A DNA stretch of 64,000 bases from Rhodanobacteraceae bacterium (GCA_030167125.1 CP126531.1:186001-250000); one strand, 5' to 3'. Counted from the stretch's first letter, positions 18,737-29,708 are shown. Numbers and translations are program-made. The notes: a model not told the origin generated them from the sequence alone.

Positions 18737-18740
18737 CGCG

Positions 18741-19184
18741 ATGCTGCCCAAGGCCGACTGGCGACGCCTGATTCCGCACGCGGGATCGATGTGCCTGCTG
18801 GACGAAGTGCTGGACTGGGATGCGACGCGCCTGCACGCGCGGAGCCAATCACATCGCAATCCCGGCAATCCGTTGCGCGCCGACGACGTGCTGCACGCCG
18901 TGAATTTGTGCGAATACGCGGCGCAGGCCATGGCGGTGCACGGCGCCCTGCGCGAACGCGCGGCGGGCGGGAAGGCGCGGCCGGGATTCCTGGTCGCGCT
19001 GCGCGACGTGGCCTTGCGTGTCGAGCGCATCGATGACCTGGAAGGCCGGTTGCAAGTGCACGTCGAGTGCTTGATCGCGATGGCGGACAGCCTGCAATAT
19101 GCGTTCCGCGTCGAGCATCGCGGCGCGCTGCTGGCAAGCGGCCGCGCGGCGGTGATGCTGCGCTCCGACCCGGTGGCGGAATGA
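18741..19184 (+). CDS. Hotdog-fold dehydratase, second copy (ApeP-like)
   Basis: The 147-residue hotdog protein begins RRLIPHAGSMCLLDEVLDWD, typical of the ApeP-type 3-hydroxyacyl-ACP dehydratase whose catalytic His lies in the PHxGxMxLLD motif. Together with the shorter FabZ-like protein it would dehydrate the growing polyene. The gene follows the exporter by four bases and precedes the ketoreductase by 13 bases, so it is one operon. No membrane segment or signal peptide is present. Confidence 0.8.
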   Translation: MLPKADWRRLIPHAGSMCLLDEVLDWDATRLHARSQSHRNPGNPLRADDVLHAVNLCEYAAQAMAVHGALRERAAGGKARPGFLVALRDVALRVERIDDLEGRLQVHVECLIAMADSLQYAFRVEHRGALLASGRAAVMLRSDPVAE

Positions 19185-19197
19185 GGGAGCTACAGGC

Positions 19198-19923
19198 ATG
19201 AATCCGAAGCGCGTGCTGGTCACGGGCGGCAGCGGCGACATCGGCGGCGCGATCTGCATGGCACTGGCACGCGACGGCTGGCAGGTGATCGTGCACGCCC
19301 ATGCCAATCGCGAACGCGCCGAAGCCGTGGCGGAGCGGATTCGCGCAGACGGTGGCGAAGCCGAAACCGCGACGTTCGACATCACCGACGCCGCCGCGAC
19401 GCGCGCTGCAATCGAAGGTCTGCTGCAAGGCGGTGCGATCGATGCGCTGGTGCACAACGCCGGCATCCACGACGACGCGCCGCTGGCGGGCATGAGCGAA
19501 GCGCAGTGGCGGCGGGTGATCGACGTGTCGCTGCATGGCTTCTTCCACGCGACGCAGCCGCTGCTGTTGCCGATGGCCCGTACACGTTTCGGACGCATCG
19601 TCGCGGTGTCGTCGGTGGCGGCGCAGATCGGCAATCGCGGGCAAGTCAATTACGCGGCGGCGAAATCGGCGTTGCATGGCGCGGCGAAATCCCTGGCGCG
19701 CGAAATGGCCTCGCGCGGCATCACCGTCAACGTGGTTGCGCCCGGCATCATCGAAGGGCGCCTGACCGAAGCCCTGTTTTCGCCCGAGCAGGTGAAGGCG
19801 ATGATCCCCGCCGCGCGCACCGGCACGCCGGCGGAAGTGGCGGCGGTGGTGGCGTTCCTGTGTTCCGACGGGGCCGGCTACGTCAACGGCCAGGTGATCG
19901 GCGTGAACGGCGGCATGGCCTGA
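19198..19923 (+). CDS. 3-oxoacyl-ACP reductase (FabG-like ketoreductase)
   Basis: A 241-residue short-chain dehydrogenase that reduces 3-ketoacyl-ACP with NADPH. It has the cofactor loop TGGSGDIGGAI, the HNAGI motif, and the Ser-Tyr-Lys triad (SSVAAQIGNRGQVNYAAAKSA) with NVVAPGIIEG after it. In this operon it is the polyene ketoreductase, acting between the ketosynthase and dehydratase steps. It ends the tight run of plus-strand genes; the next gene is 202 bases downstream. Confidence 0.9.
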   Translation: MNPKRVLVTGGSGDIGGAICMALARDGWQVIVHAHANRERAEAVAERIRADGGEAETATFDITDAAATRAAIEGLLQGGAIDALVHNAGIHDDAPLAGMSEAQWRRVIDVSLHGFFHATQPLLLPMARTRFGRIVAVSSVAAQIGNRGQVNYAAAKSALHGAAKSLAREMASRGITVNVVAPGIIEGRLTEALFSPEQVKAMIPAARTGTPAEVAAVVAFLCSDGAGYVNGQVIGVNGGMA

Positions 19924-20125
19924 CGCTCCATCGCGCGCGTCGCGCTGGCCAGTGCACAGGAATTCGATTGACACCCGAACCGCGCCAGCGTACAAAGCGG
20001 CAGGGACAACTGTGAAGTACATCACACATCGAACGGCCACCCGGTTTTTTGCCGGGCGGTGCGGCGGTGTGGTCTTCGCCGTCGATCGATGGCGTTTTTC
20101 CGCAGGCCAGGAGGGAGGGTTGCGC

Positions 20126-21070
20126 ATGAACACGAACGTCTTGAAGGCGAAGTTGTGGATCGGTTTGCTGGCGATCGGCGGTGGCGTCTTCGTTGCGTCG
20201 CCGGGTTTCGCCGGTTCCAACGCGCAGCCGCAGATGCCGCGCTGCAACAGCAGGATCGGCACGCTGGCGGTGCAGGAACCGCAGAACGGCAACCCGTGGT
20301 GGACGTCGATGAACCTCGAATCGCCGGCCGCATTGATCAAGGTGTACGTCTCGCAATCAGGCTGCTTCACGCTGGTCGATCGCGGCAAGGGCTTGCAGGC
20401 CGCCGAGCAAGAACGTTCGCTGGCCGGCGAGGGCGAGATGCGCGTCGGTTCCAACATCGGCAAGGGCCAGATGAAGGCGGCGGACTACGTGCTGGTGCCT
20501 GACATCGCCAACAGCAACGGCAACGCGCAGCACACCAACATCGGCGGCATTCTCGGTGGGTTGATCGGCCACGGCGCGGGTGCGGTGCTGGGCGGCGTCA
20601 GCCTTTCCAAGAAGACCGCCGACGTGGTGCTGACCCTCACCGACATCCGTTCGACCGAACAGGTTGCGCTCGAACAGGGCCACGCCGACAAGACCGACGT
20701 GGGCTGGTCGGGCGGCGGCGGTGCGGGATTCTGGGGCGGCTTCGCGGCAGGCGGCGCAAGCGGCTACGCCAACACCGAGATCGGCCAGGTGGTCGCGCTG
20801 GCCTATCTGGATGCGTACACCAAGATGGTGGCGGACCTGCAGCGCAATGCACCCAACGCGCAGGCCGACAACGTGCAGCAGGCGGTGCGGCTGACCGAAG
20901 GCACCAAGCTCTATTCCGACGCGAACCTCCATTCGTCCGTGGTGCGCAGCCTCAAGCCCGGCATGATGCTGTATCCCACCGGCGACAAGGTCGGGATCTG
21001 GTGGAAGGTGTCGGACGAGCTGGGCAACATCGGCTGGGTGCTTTCGAGCAAGCTCGAACTGGCGCATTGA
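20126..21070 (+). CDS. CsgG/HfaB-like exported protein with C-terminal SH3-type domain
   Basis: A 314-residue protein with a signal peptide (cleavage after the PGFAG region, no lipobox Cys). The middle (about 40-240) resembles CsgG/HfaB: RIGTLAVQE, a Gly-rich NIGGILGGLIGHGAGAVLGGV segment and a nucleotide-like repeat of VLTLTDIR. The C-terminus (about 250-314) is an SH3-like cell-wall binding domain (KLYSDANLHSSVVRSLKPG). CsgG proteins form secretion pores for curli, but this one has no lipid anchor, so pore function is doubtful. It follows the ketoreductase after 202 bases and has its own GGAGGGAGGG ribosome site. It is not a standard aryl polyene gene, so its role is unclear. Confidence 0.65.
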   Translation: MNTNVLKAKLWIGLLAIGGGVFVASPGFAGSNAQPQMPRCNSRIGTLAVQEPQNGNPWWTSMNLESPAALIKVYVSQSGCFTLVDRGKGLQAAEQERSLAGEGEMRVGSNIGKGQMKAADYVLVPDIANSNGNAQHTNIGGILGGLIGHGAGAVLGGVSLSKKTADVVLTLTDIRSTEQVALEQGHADKTDVGWSGGGGAGFWGGFAAGGASGYANTEIGQVVALAYLDAYTKMVADLQRNAPNAQADNVQQAVRLTEGTKLYSDANLHSSVVRSLKPGMMLYPTGDKVGIWWKVSDELGNIGWVLSSKLELAH

Positions 21071-21082
21071 TCGTTCTTGCAA

Positions 21083-21114
21083 CGACGCGGCGGCAAGCTC
21101 ACGCCGCCGCGTCG
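21083..21114. terminator. Possible bidirectional terminator hairpin
   Basis: A perfect 11-bp stem (21083-21093 with 21104-21114, ten-base loop) sits between the CsgG-like stop at 21070 and overlaps the last codons of the halogenase-like gene on the other strand. No long T-run follows on either strand (AAAAGC on the plus side), so it could be a terminator, a transcription-stalling structure, or only a GC-rich palindrome. Confidence 0.4.
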
Positions 21115-22691
21115 AAAAGCGCGGGGCGCGCGTGCTGTCCCGCGCCGGCGCGGAGTGATCCGGTCGCGAGCTTGGGAGCATCGCGCGCCGCGGCTTCCGC
21201 CAGCGCGCCCGCCAGCGCATGCAGGAGCTGGATGTTTTCGCGCAGGCGCGCGCGGATCGACGCGTCGTCGAGGGTGTCGCGCAGCCGCGCATTGAGGCGC
21301 GCGAACCACGCGAGTTGCTGCTGGTCCATCCATCCCGGCGCCGCGCATGCGCCGCCGCTCGCGTGCCAGTCCCGCAGCAACGCCTGCACCCGCAGGTTCA
21401 GCGATTCCGCCGCCAGCATCTCCGCGGACAGCTCGGAAAACAGCGCGAGGTCGGTAAGGCGTCCGCCGATCACCAGCGGGCACAGCACGCCCCAGTAGTA
21501 GGCGTAATCCCAAAGCACCTTCGCGCTCATCACGCGCGCGTTGCCGAACAGCGCGTACTGGCCGCGATAGAGTTCCAGCATGTTGCGGTAGAACGACAGG
21601 AACACTTGCTGGAAATGCTGCGCGGTGCGCGCATCCATGCGGCCGGCGAAATCGCGCGCGATGAGTTCGGTAATGTAGGTATTGCCGATCGCGATGAAAT
21701 CGGAGCCCGGCGAATAGAACGGATCGAGGAACAAAGCGGCCTCCCCGGTGAGCGCCCAGCGGTCGGCGCTGAACACCTGCGAGCAGCCGTACGAAACCTT
21801 GCGCAGGAATGCGAAATCGAGCAGCGCATCCCGGCGCGCATCGAGTTCGCGGGCCAGCGCGGGCTGGTGCTTGTCGAGCCATGCCAGTGCGCGCTCGAAG
21901 CTGTTGAACGTTTCCAGCGGATGCATCGCCGAATCCGCGACGATGCCGATTGAATGCGCGCCCGACGCCAGCGGGATCAGCCAGACCCAGTAGCCGGGGC
22001 CGCAAAGGTGGTTGGTGGATCGCCAGCGTTCCTGCGGATCGCAGCGTTCGCGCCACGCGGGATCGCCGCACCAGTGGTCGAGGTGCAGGCGCGCATCGAC
22101 GCGCATCCACGCGGCGCCGATGTGGTGGCCGTTGTCCTCCTCGATGCCGAGTTGGCGCCGCAGCAGGCCGGCGCGGCCGGATGCATCGATCAGCCAGCGC
22201 GCGCAATGCGTCTGCGTTGCGCCGCCCTGCGTTGCATGCACGACATGCGGCGTACCGGTTTCGATCGCGCGCACGCTGGCGCCTTGCATGAACTCGATGC
22301 CGCGCCGTTCCACTTCGCGTCCCAGGAAATTCTCGAAGGCGCCGCGTTCGATCTGCCACGTGGGCGTTGGAAACACGCGGCTGATGCCGAGTTCGGGGCA
22401 GCGGTCGAGGTCCGCGCGGCCTTCGCTGAAGAAGAACCGGAATCCGAATTTGCGCACCTGCGCGGTGTCGAGATGTTCGCGCAGGCCGAGCGTATCGGCG
22501 AAGTAGTGCGCGCCGATCTCGACCGTCGATTCGCCTACCTTGTGCGCCGTGGTGGGCACCGGATGGTGACGACGTTCCAGCACGCGGATCGCGAGCTGCG
22601 GGCAGCGGTCGTGCAGTTGCAATGCGAGGGTGAGTCCGGCAAGTCCACCGCCGAGGATGAGGACGTCCGCGGGCGCCGGACCGTGCATCAT
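21099..22691 (-). CDS. Flavin-dependent halogenase-like oxidoreductase (second copy)
   Basis: This 530-residue FAD protein opens with LILGGGLAGLTLALQL, has HKVGESTVEIG (the region holding the halogenase catalytic Lys), IDASGRAGLLRR and LTGEAALFLDPFYSPGS. It contains GYWVWLIPLASG, again WxWxIP, the halogenase signature. It is only distantly similar to the first copy and about 90 residues longer at the C-terminus. The start ATG at 22689-22691 overlaps the stop of the glycosyltransferase upstream. Two halogenase-like genes in one pigment locus suggest two halogenation steps or two substrates. A monooxygenase role remains possible. Confidence 0.78.
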   Translation of the reverse strand: MMHGPAPADVLILGGGLAGLTLALQLHDRCPQLAIRVLERRHHPVPTTAHKVGESTVEIGAHYFADTLGLREHLDTAQVRKFGFRFFFSEGRADLDRCPELGISRVFPTPTWQIERGAFENFLGREVERRGIEFMQGASVRAIETGTPHVVHATQGGATQTHCARWLIDASGRAGLLRRQLGIEEDNGHHIGAAWMRVDARLHLDHWCGDPAWRERCDPQERWRSTNHLCGPGYWVWLIPLASGAHSIGIVADSAMHPLETFNSFERALAWLDKHQPALARELDARRDALLDFAFLRKVSYGCSQVFSADRWALTGEAALFLDPFYSPGSDFIAIGNTYITELIARDFAGRMDARTAQHFQQVFLSFYRNMLELYRGQYALFGNARVMSAKVLWDYAYYWGVLCPLVIGGRLTDLALFSELSAEMLAAESLNLRVQALLRDWHASGGACAAPGWMDQQQLAWFARLNARLRDTLDDASIRARLRENIQLLHALAGALAEAAARDAPKLATGSLRAGAGQHARPALFDAAA

Positions 22692-23500
22692 TCTGCCGGT
22701 GGCGCGCCCGCGCCGGCCAGCCGCGCGGACGGCGGCGCCGCGAGCAGGCCCTCGGGATCGTAGACCTGCGGCGGATCGCCGTGCGACGCGCGGTAGCTTT
22801 GCACCACGCGTCCGTAATGCGCGACGCGCCGGATGGTGTACCAGGTGATGCGCACGGTGTCGCGTACCGAGCGGAAGTGGCTGTGGCGCGCGTCACTGTC
22901 GTAACGGGACACGATCGGGATCGACACCACCGGCATGTCGAGGTCGCGCGAGGCGGCGATCAGGATCGCCGCTTCGAACACGAAATCCTGCGCGGGCAGA
23001 TCGACCAGTTCGACCGCGGCGCGCGGATACCAGCGCTGGCCGCTCTGGGTGTCGGACACCGGGCGGCCGCAGCCCCAGCTAATGCCCCAGTCGGCAAAAT
23101 CGTTGGCACGCCGGCGGCTGGTGGGTTGGCGTTCGCGTTCCAGCATCCGCGCGCCGATGATCATCGCGCCCGGAAACTGGCGCGCCGCGGCGAGGATGCG
23201 CGGAATGTCGGCGGGATCGTGCTGGCCATCGCCGTCCATCGTCAGCACGCCGGTGGCGCCGCGTTTCAATGCTTCACGGAAACCCGCGCGCAGCGCTTCG
23301 CCCTTGCCGCGCCGTTGCGGGTGGCGGATCAGCGTCACCGGCATCTGCGCGACGATCGCGGCGGTGTCGTCGGTCGAACCGTCATCGATCACGATCACGT
23401 CATGGCAATGCACCAGCACGCCTTCCAGCAGGCTGCGGATCGCGAGGGCCTCGTTGAGGCAGGGCACGACCACGAACGGACGGGCGGTGGCGTTGTTCAA
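22688..23500 (-). CDS. Glycosyltransferase family 2 of the polyene locus
   Basis: A 270-residue GT-A glycosyltransferase: VVVPCLNEALAI start, VIVIDDGSTDDT and TMDGDGQHDPADI with the DxD-type site. No transmembrane helix is evident. In aryl polyene clusters a glycosyltransferase is thought to add a sugar to the polyene or its lipid head. The apparent start is a TTG at 23498-23500 (complement CAA), overlapping the preceding stop by four bases; no ATG or GTG is better placed. The operon order is ketosynthase, chain-length factor, this gene, halogenase. Confidence 0.8.
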   Translation of the reverse strand: MNNATARPFVVVPCLNEALAIRSLLEGVLVHCHDVIVIDDGSTDDTAAIVAQMPVTLIRHPQRRGKGEALRAGFREALKRGATGVLTMDGDGQHDPADIPRILAAARQFPGAMIIGARMLERERQPTSRRRANDFADWGISWGCGRPVSDTQSGQRWYPRAAVELVDLPAQDFVFEAAILIAASRDLDMPVVSIPIVSRYDSDARHSHFRSVRDTVRITWYTIRRVAHYGRVVQSYRASHGDPPQVYDPEGLLAAPPSARLAGAGAPPAE

Positions 23501-24297
23501 AACGTGATCTCCATGTCCAGTGACAATCCCGGTGACAGCGGCAACCGCAGTCGCCGTGTCGCTTCGACGGCGAGCGCCTGCAACAGGGCGAGCGCGTGCG
23601 CGTTGGCCGGATTGTCACCCGCCACGCCCTGCAGTGCCAAGCCGTCGCTGGTGGACGGCTCATCGGCCGCGCCAGCCGGCGCGAGATCGAGCCGCGCACC
23701 CGCTGAGCCGTGCGGCGCGAGCACCAGCGCCGCGCCGAACGCCAGCGTGGTGCGGGTCATTTCGCCCAGCGGCCCCGTGGACGCAACATCGCTGGACGCG
23801 AACAGCACCGGCGCGTCCTCGGCGCACGCGAACACCGCGGCCTCCAGCAAGCCGGCCGCGAAGCTGCGGTGGTGCGCGGTCACGGCGCTGGAAGCGGCAG
23901 TGCAACCGGTCGCGATGGTCCAGTAGCCGGCGGGCGCGTTCAAAACCGAGTTGTGGAATTTCGTGGGCGACATGTCCAGCGGCGCGCGCGCCAGGGTTTC
24001 GCATACGTAATCGGTGATGGCGAGCTCGCCGTGGGTGGACGCGAAGACGCACGGCAGGTCGGCCGGATCGAGCCCCGTCATCGCGGTGGCCTGCGCGGCG
24101 ACATCCATCGCAAGGCGCACGCCGTCGGGCGCGCGCCGGCGTTCCGCGGCCGGCAATACCGAACCGGCGGGTCGCGTTGGCGCGCTGTCGTCAGCCGTCG
24201 CTTCGCCGCGCAGGATGCCGCGAAGCTTTTGCCAATCCGGCGCGCCCGGCGCCCACGCGCCGATGCCGAGAACGTGCAATGAAAGCGGCGCGCTCAC
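23497..24297 (-). CDS. Truncated beta-ketoacyl synthase (chain-length-factor type)
   Basis: The 266-residue protein matches only the N-terminal half of a ketosynthase: LHVLGIGAWAPGA at the start, and ATGCTAASSAV around C132 where the catalytic Cys would be. It stops before the two catalytic histidine motifs. This is the known shape of the aryl polyene chain-length-factor protein, which pairs with a full-length ketosynthase as a heterodimer. The GTG at 24295-24297 overlaps the ketosynthase stop by four bases, as expected for co-translated partners. It is unlikely to act alone. Confidence 0.82.
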   Translation of the reverse strand: MSAPLSLHVLGIGAWAPGAPDWQKLRGILRGEATADDSAPTRPAGSVLPAAERRRAPDGVRLAMDVAAQATAMTGLDPADLPCVFASTHGELAITDYVCETLARAPLDMSPTKFHNSVLNAPAGYWTIATGCTAASSAVTAHHRSFAAGLLEAAVFACAEDAPVLFASSDVASTGPLGEMTRTTLAFGAALVLAPHGSAGARLDLAPAGAADEPSTSDGLALQGVAGDNPANAHALALLQALAVEATRRLRLPLSPGLSLDMEITF

Positions 24298-25490
24298 GCG
24301 GCTTCTCCGCGCCCGAACACCAGGCAGGCATTGTTGCCGCCGAAGCCGAACGAGTTGCTGACCGCGATATCGATGCGCCGTTCGTCCGGTTGCAGCGCCA
24401 GCCACGGTGCGGCTTCCGGCATCGGTTCGTCGCAGCCGAGGTTGGGCGGCACGATGCCGTGTTCGATCGCGAGCAGCGCGATCACCGCTTCCAGCGCGCC
24501 CGCCGCACCCAGCGTGTGGCCGGTGAAACCCTTGGTGGAACTTGCGCGCGTGCGCGCATCGAAGCGCGGCAGGATCTTCGCTTCGACCTCGTCGTTCTTC
24601 GGCGTCGCGGTGCCGTGCAGGTTGACGTAATCGACCGCACCTGCATCGATGTCTGCGCGCGCCAGCGCATCGTCCAGCGCCGCGTGCGCGCCGCGTGCAT
24701 CGGGATGCGGCGTCGACATGTGGTAAGCGTCCGAGGACTCGCCGTGGCCGAGCAGGCGCGGTGCGCGCGGCGCCGCATCGACGCGTTCCAGCAGCGCGAA
24801 CCCGGCGGCTTCGCCGATCGAAATGCCGTCGCGATGCACATCGAAGGGCCGGCAGGCTCGCGTCGACACCAGTTCCAGCGAATGGAATCCGAACAGCACG
24901 CTGTCGCACAGCGTGTCGACGCCGCCGACCAGCGCGGCATCGGCGAGGCCGAGGCGGATCAGGCGTTCCGCCGAGGCGAACACCTTGGCCGACGACGAAC
25001 ACGCGGTCGAAATCGTCAGCGCGGGACCGGCGATGCCGGTCGCATCCGCGACGAACGCGGTCAGCGAATGCGGGGTGTGGATTTCCGGACGTTGCAGGTC
25101 GGCCGGGAAATGGCCGTGATCGAGCCGCCGATACGCATCCTCGGTCGAACCGATGCTCGCCGTCGAAGTGCCGAGCACCAGCGCCACGCGCGTGGCGCCG
25201 TGCCGCGCGATCGAAACGGCGACGGCGTCGAGCAATCCATCCTGCTGCAGGCCGATCCAGGCGAGGCGGTTGTTGCGGCAATCCCAGTGCGCGACTTCCG
25301 CGGGCAACGCCGAATCCTCGATGCCTGCCACGCGGCCGATCCTGCACTCCAGTGGCGCCGGTGAAAGGTCGTTCATGCGAAGTCCGCCGCGCGCGTCGCG
25401 CAAGGCGTCGAGGTGGGCCGCAACGCCGCGGCCGAGCGCGGAAGTGGCGCTGCAAGCGGTGATGGCGAGCGGTGCGATGCGTTCCGGCAC
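24294..25490 (-). CDS. Beta-ketoacyl-ACP synthase of the polyene locus
   Basis: A full 398-residue thiolase-fold ketosynthase with the Cys-His-His triad: the nucleophile in STACSSSAKVF, the first His in NLHGTATPKND, and the second in GHTLGAAGALE. It ends NSFGFGGNNACLVF, the usual family finish. It is expected to extend the aryl-primed chain by decarboxylative condensation with malonyl-ACP. The start is a GTG at 25488-25490. The divergent gap to the next plus-strand gene (25491-25596) should hold the promoter of this four-gene minus-strand operon. Confidence 0.92.
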   Translation of the reverse strand: MPERIAPLAITACSATSALGRGVAAHLDALRDARGGLRMNDLSPAPLECRIGRVAGIEDSALPAEVAHWDCRNNRLAWIGLQQDGLLDAVAVSIARHGATRVALVLGTSTASIGSTEDAYRRLDHGHFPADLQRPEIHTPHSLTAFVADATGIAGPALTISTACSSSAKVFASAERLIRLGLADAALVGGVDTLCDSVLFGFHSLELVSTRACRPFDVHRDGISIGEAAGFALLERVDAAPRAPRLLGHGESSDAYHMSTPHPDARGAHAALDDALARADIDAGAVDYVNLHGTATPKNDEVEAKILPRFDARTRASSTKGFTGHTLGAAGALEAVIALLAIEHGIVPPNLGCDEPMPEAAPWLALQPDERRIDIAVSNSFGFGGNNACLVFGRGEAA

Positions 25491-25596
25491 CCGGTGGTTC
25501 CATTCGTTGCTGGCTGGCCAGTATACGCGACGGGTGCGCGGTTACACTCGCGGGCGCGGCGCATCCGCCGCGCACGGACCACAGGGAGGAAACACC

Positions 25597-26007
25597 ATGT
25601 TGCACATGCGTATGAGGAAATTCGGCTGGTCGCTGCTGCTGGTGCCGGCACTGGTGCTGTTGATGGGATCGCGGCAGGTGCCGCTGACCGATCCCGCACC
25701 GATTCCGGTGCCGGCGAACGTCAGCCAGGACAAGGTCACGCAGGTGATCGAGCAGTCGCTGTCCGCCCGCAACTGGCGCATCGTCAAGCACGTGCCGGGC
25801 GAGGTCGATGCGGTGTACGACCCGCGCGATTTCAGCGTCACCATTGCGGTGCATTACAGCCCGCAGCAGATCCAGATCAACTACGTCACCAGCACCAAGC
25901 TCAAGTACGAGGAGCGCAACGGGGTGCGCTACATCCACAGGAACTACGAAAGCTGGATCAAGAATCTCGTCACCGATATCCAGAACGGATTGATGATGGC
26001 GAAATGA
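25597..26007 (+). CDS. Small exported protein next to the polyene locus
   Basis: A 136-residue protein with an N-terminal signal or anchor sequence (MRKFGWSLLLVPALVLLMG) and a following LTDPAPIPVPANVS region. Similar proteins in related bacteria are lipoproteins with a Cys at this point; here it is Ser (LMGSRQ), so no lipid anchor is expected. The rest (about 40-136) is a small mixed alpha/beta domain with no motif I recognise. A strong GGAGGAAACACC ribosome site precedes the ATG. It may be transcribed divergently with the polyene locus, but its role is unknown. Confidence 0.65.
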   Translation: MLHMRMRKFGWSLLLVPALVLLMGSRQVPLTDPAPIPVPANVSQDKVTQVIEQSLSARNWRIVKHVPGEVDAVYDPRDFSVTIAVHYSPQQIQINYVTSTKLKYEERNGVRYIHRNYESWIKNLVTDIQNGLMMAK

Positions 26008-27042
<1,035 letters not shown>

Positions 27043-27051
27043 CGATTTAAA

Positions 27052-28395
<1,344 letters not shown>

Positions 28396-28652
28396 GGGGA
28401 AACTCCTGTTGTTCCCGGAGCGTTCCCTAAAACCGCGCTGCAGGTGATGAAACAATGTGCGGCTGCCGCGGGTGCGGAACCGTGTGTGCGCGACGGGCGA
28501 GTGGCTTTGGATCAGCGGCGCGGAGCGTGTCAGCTCTGCAGCGGCGGTGATCCAGCAGGGAAGTTCGGGGTGCGGCGCGTCAAACTGCGCGCAGTGTAAC
28601 GGAGCACGGGCGCGCAAGCCAGTGGCGGCGCAGGAATCGAGCCGGCTGCGAC

Positions 28653-29243
28653 CTATTTGCCATCCAACGAAGGGGACGCCGGCAACACGACGTAGGTCGT
28701 TTGGTCGTCGTAGCCCACCTCGCGGCGCATGGCATCGACATCCGACGGCACCGGCAGTGCAAGACCGGTGGAGTTGCTGCGTGTCACCAACACCAGGCCC
28801 GGGGCCTTTGCGACGAGGTCGCGGGTGGCCACGTTCCATCCCCACTCGGACATGTACCGGCCATGCATGAACACGATTCGGTGCACGACAGTGCCCAGGG
28901 CCAAGGGCACTTCGTTGGGTTCCCACAACAGCGTCGCGTACAACTCGCTGTGGCCCGTGTCCCGGCGGCTCTGGTATGCGAGGTCGTCATCCAACTCCGA
29001 GAGCAGATCGTCCTGATTCCCGGCATCCGGATCGATACGCACGAACTTTTCGTCGCAACCATCGAGCTGCCAGCACGCGGCCAGCGGACGCTCATCGGCG
29101 TCGAGCAGCACGATGACGGATGCGACGCGTTCGTGCGCGAGGCCCGCGGTGATCATCGTGGTGGGTTTGTCCGCCCAATCGGATGGAAAATCGATGCCGT
29201 AGTAGAACTCGGCAACGACCCGGTTGGTTGCAACGGCGGCCAT
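28653..29243 (-). CDS. Hypothetical protein, 196 residues
   Basis: I do not recognise this protein. It is soluble, with no signal peptide or membrane segment, and acidic overall (many Asp and Glu: DLLSELDDDLAY). It has alternating strands and helices such as TTMITAGLAHERVASVIVLLDADE and VHRIVFMHGRYMSEWGW. A strong AAGGGGGACGTG ribosome site precedes the ATG at 29241-29243. Base composition is slightly less GC-rich than its neighbours. A VOC protein gene lies 44 bases upstream on the same strand, so the two could share a transcript. Confidence 0.6.
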   Translation of the reverse strand: MAAVATNRVVAEFYYGIDFPSDWADKPTTMITAGLAHERVASVIVLLDADERPLAACWQLDGCDEKFVRIDPDAGNQDDLLSELDDDLAYQSRRDTGHSELYATLLWEPNEVPLALGTVVHRIVFMHGRYMSEWGWNVATRDLVAKAPGLVLVTRSNSTGLALPVPSDVDAMRREVGYDDQTTYVVLPASPSLDGK

Positions 29244-29287
29244 CACGTCCCCCTTGAGAGATCGGGCGCGGCATGCGGCGCCGGTGC

Positions 29288-29668
29288 TCAATCCCAGCGA
29301 TTGGCATTTTTCGCGAAACCCGGCCGCTGCACGCGTACGACGCAGAAGCGCTGGCCACTGGGCGCCTGCATCACCACCCAGCGACCGAAGCGCTTGAAGA
29401 TCATCGCGCCGAGTTTTTCCATGCGCGCGACTTCCGCTTCGATGTCGTCGGTTTCGATGTCGAGGTGCACGCGGCTTTCGTGGTCCACGCGTTGCAACTG
29501 GATCATTGGCTGGTCGGGCGGCGTGGCGAGCTGCCGGTATTTGTCGCGGCTGCCGGGATGGTCCATGTCGACGGGGCAACCGAGCGCCGCGGCCCAGAAA
29601 CGGGCCGCGGCGTCGATGTCATCGACGTTGCAGTCGATTTGCATGGAACACAAGCGTGAGTGATGCAT
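29288..29668 (-). CDS. VOC (glyoxalase/bleomycin resistance) family protein
   Basis: A 126-residue single VOC domain: IDCNVDDIDAAARFWAAALG at the N-terminus, then LDIETDDIEAEVARMEKLGA and the C-terminal FCVVRVQRPGF strand. Two such beta-alpha-beta-beta-beta units form a metal site in family members. The acidic start IDCNV has no His where many VOC enzymes bind metal, so enzymatic activity is not assured. The ATG at 29666-29668 is used; an in-frame ATG at 29644 is also plausible. A dispersed repeat lies between it and the M28 peptidase. Confidence 0.78.
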   Translation of the reverse strand: MHHSRLCSMQIDCNVDDIDAAARFWAAALGCPVDMDHPGSRDKYRQLATPPDQPMIQLQRVDHESRVHLDIETDDIEAEVARMEKLGAMIFKRFGRWVVMQAPSGQRFCVVRVQRPGFAKNANRWD

Positions 29669-29708
29669 GTCAGTTCCAACAGGCTTGCAGGACGCGAGGG
29701 CGCACGGC

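Noticed and set aside
15914..19030. A very long minus-strand open frame antisense to the polyene carrier, exporter and dehydratase genes
   Set aside because: The encoded peptide is Arg/Gln/His-rich low complexity, typical of the opposite strand of GC-rich coding DNA. The plus-strand genes are well supported by motifs.
24177..25364. Long plus-strand open frame opposite the ketosynthase gene
   Set aside because: It has no recognisable motif and is Arg/Ala-rich; the minus-strand ketosynthase has full catalytic motifs and explains this stretch.
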